DNA of 20,791 bases from the NCBI GenBank assembly GCA_964395765.1, contig CAYNCU010000051.1:1-20791 (forward strand), given 5' to 3'. Under the pieces are notes generated by a model. That model was given only the letters and a program-made list of their open reading frames with translations, had not been told where the DNA came from and did not search any database. The stretch comes from DATDPY01 sp964395765. GTDB lineage: Bacteria; Bacteroidota; Bacteroidia; Cytophagales; Cyclobacteriaceae. The position numbers were made by a program, and so were the translations under genes. Shown here one piece after another: positions 20,721-20,791 of this stretch (the stretch's first letter is position 1; each line of letters starts with the position of its first letter).

Positions 20721-20791
20721 GAATTGAAACGAATCCACCCGGAAAAGGCCTTCACCATCCCCGTAAAACCGCAACCACAGGGCATGTATAC

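Overview
The window looks like a chromosomal stretch of a free-living Bacteroidetes (Bacteroidota), possibly Chitinophagaceae-like, recovered from a metagenome or draft assembly. The evidence is the gene families (DoxX, SRPBCC/AHSA1, VOC, DUF1801, DUF4256, DUF1059, DUF6326, DUF1697), mostly weak Shine-Dalgarno sites, one clear TTTG / TAnnTTTG-type promoter, and lipoprotein signal peptides of the phylum's usual kind. No rRNA, tRNA, CRISPR, phage or transposase gene was seen. The exact genus cannot be told from the sequence.

Layout. Nearly every gene is on the minus strand; only the TPR lipoprotein (7271-8740) and a small membrane protein (12650-12988) are on plus. Reading right to left in transcription order, positions 2835 to 1 form a compact seven-gene operon: ArsR repressor, SRPBCC/AHSA1 protein, DoxX, DUF1801, VOC, a second DoxX, and DUF4256 (cut by the window edge). 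It is preceded by a promoter interleaved with two 18-bp palindromes, the likely ArsR operator. Positions 3138-10116 hold single small genes (VOC with a membrane anchor, DUF1059, SAM methyltransferase, GyrI-like, DJ-1/PfpI, TPR lipoprotein, two membrane-associated small proteins, SRPBCC), most with long intergenic gaps. Those gaps carry two recurring elements in one orientation: a 23-nt hairpin with 9-nt arms and a conserved 5-nt loop, and a 33-nt AT-rich block 56-69 nt upstream of start codons. Positions 10360-11536 are an ECF sigma factor with a coupled membrane protein, probably its regulator. Positions 11931-20597 hold DUF1697, several small membrane proteins, a serine beta-lactamase-like lipoprotein, two small lipoproteins (one with a CPCCGG motif), two methyltransferases, an MFS exporter, and a second PfpI protein that is chained to the last methyltransferase through an unannotated 58-codon ORF with ATGA overlaps at both ends.

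Assembly problem. The methyltransferase at 4428-5415 is broken at its SAM-binding motif by a run of ten Ns (5052-5061) and 183 bases (5062-5244) of very GC-rich sequence that reads as 61 codons of an unrelated gene on the plus strand. The two native halves abut with only three residues missing (the expected Gly-Cys-Gly of motif I), so this is most simply a scaffolding chimera, not a real insertion.

No known defence or biosynthetic system is present. The most unusual material is non-coding: the hairpin family, the upstream block family, the operator/promoter weave in front of arsR, a nested inverted repeat at 4300-4357, and several degenerate palindromic elements of the CCGCAGA / ACCACNGAG type, one of which (20635-20720) has MITE-like terminal inverted repeats.
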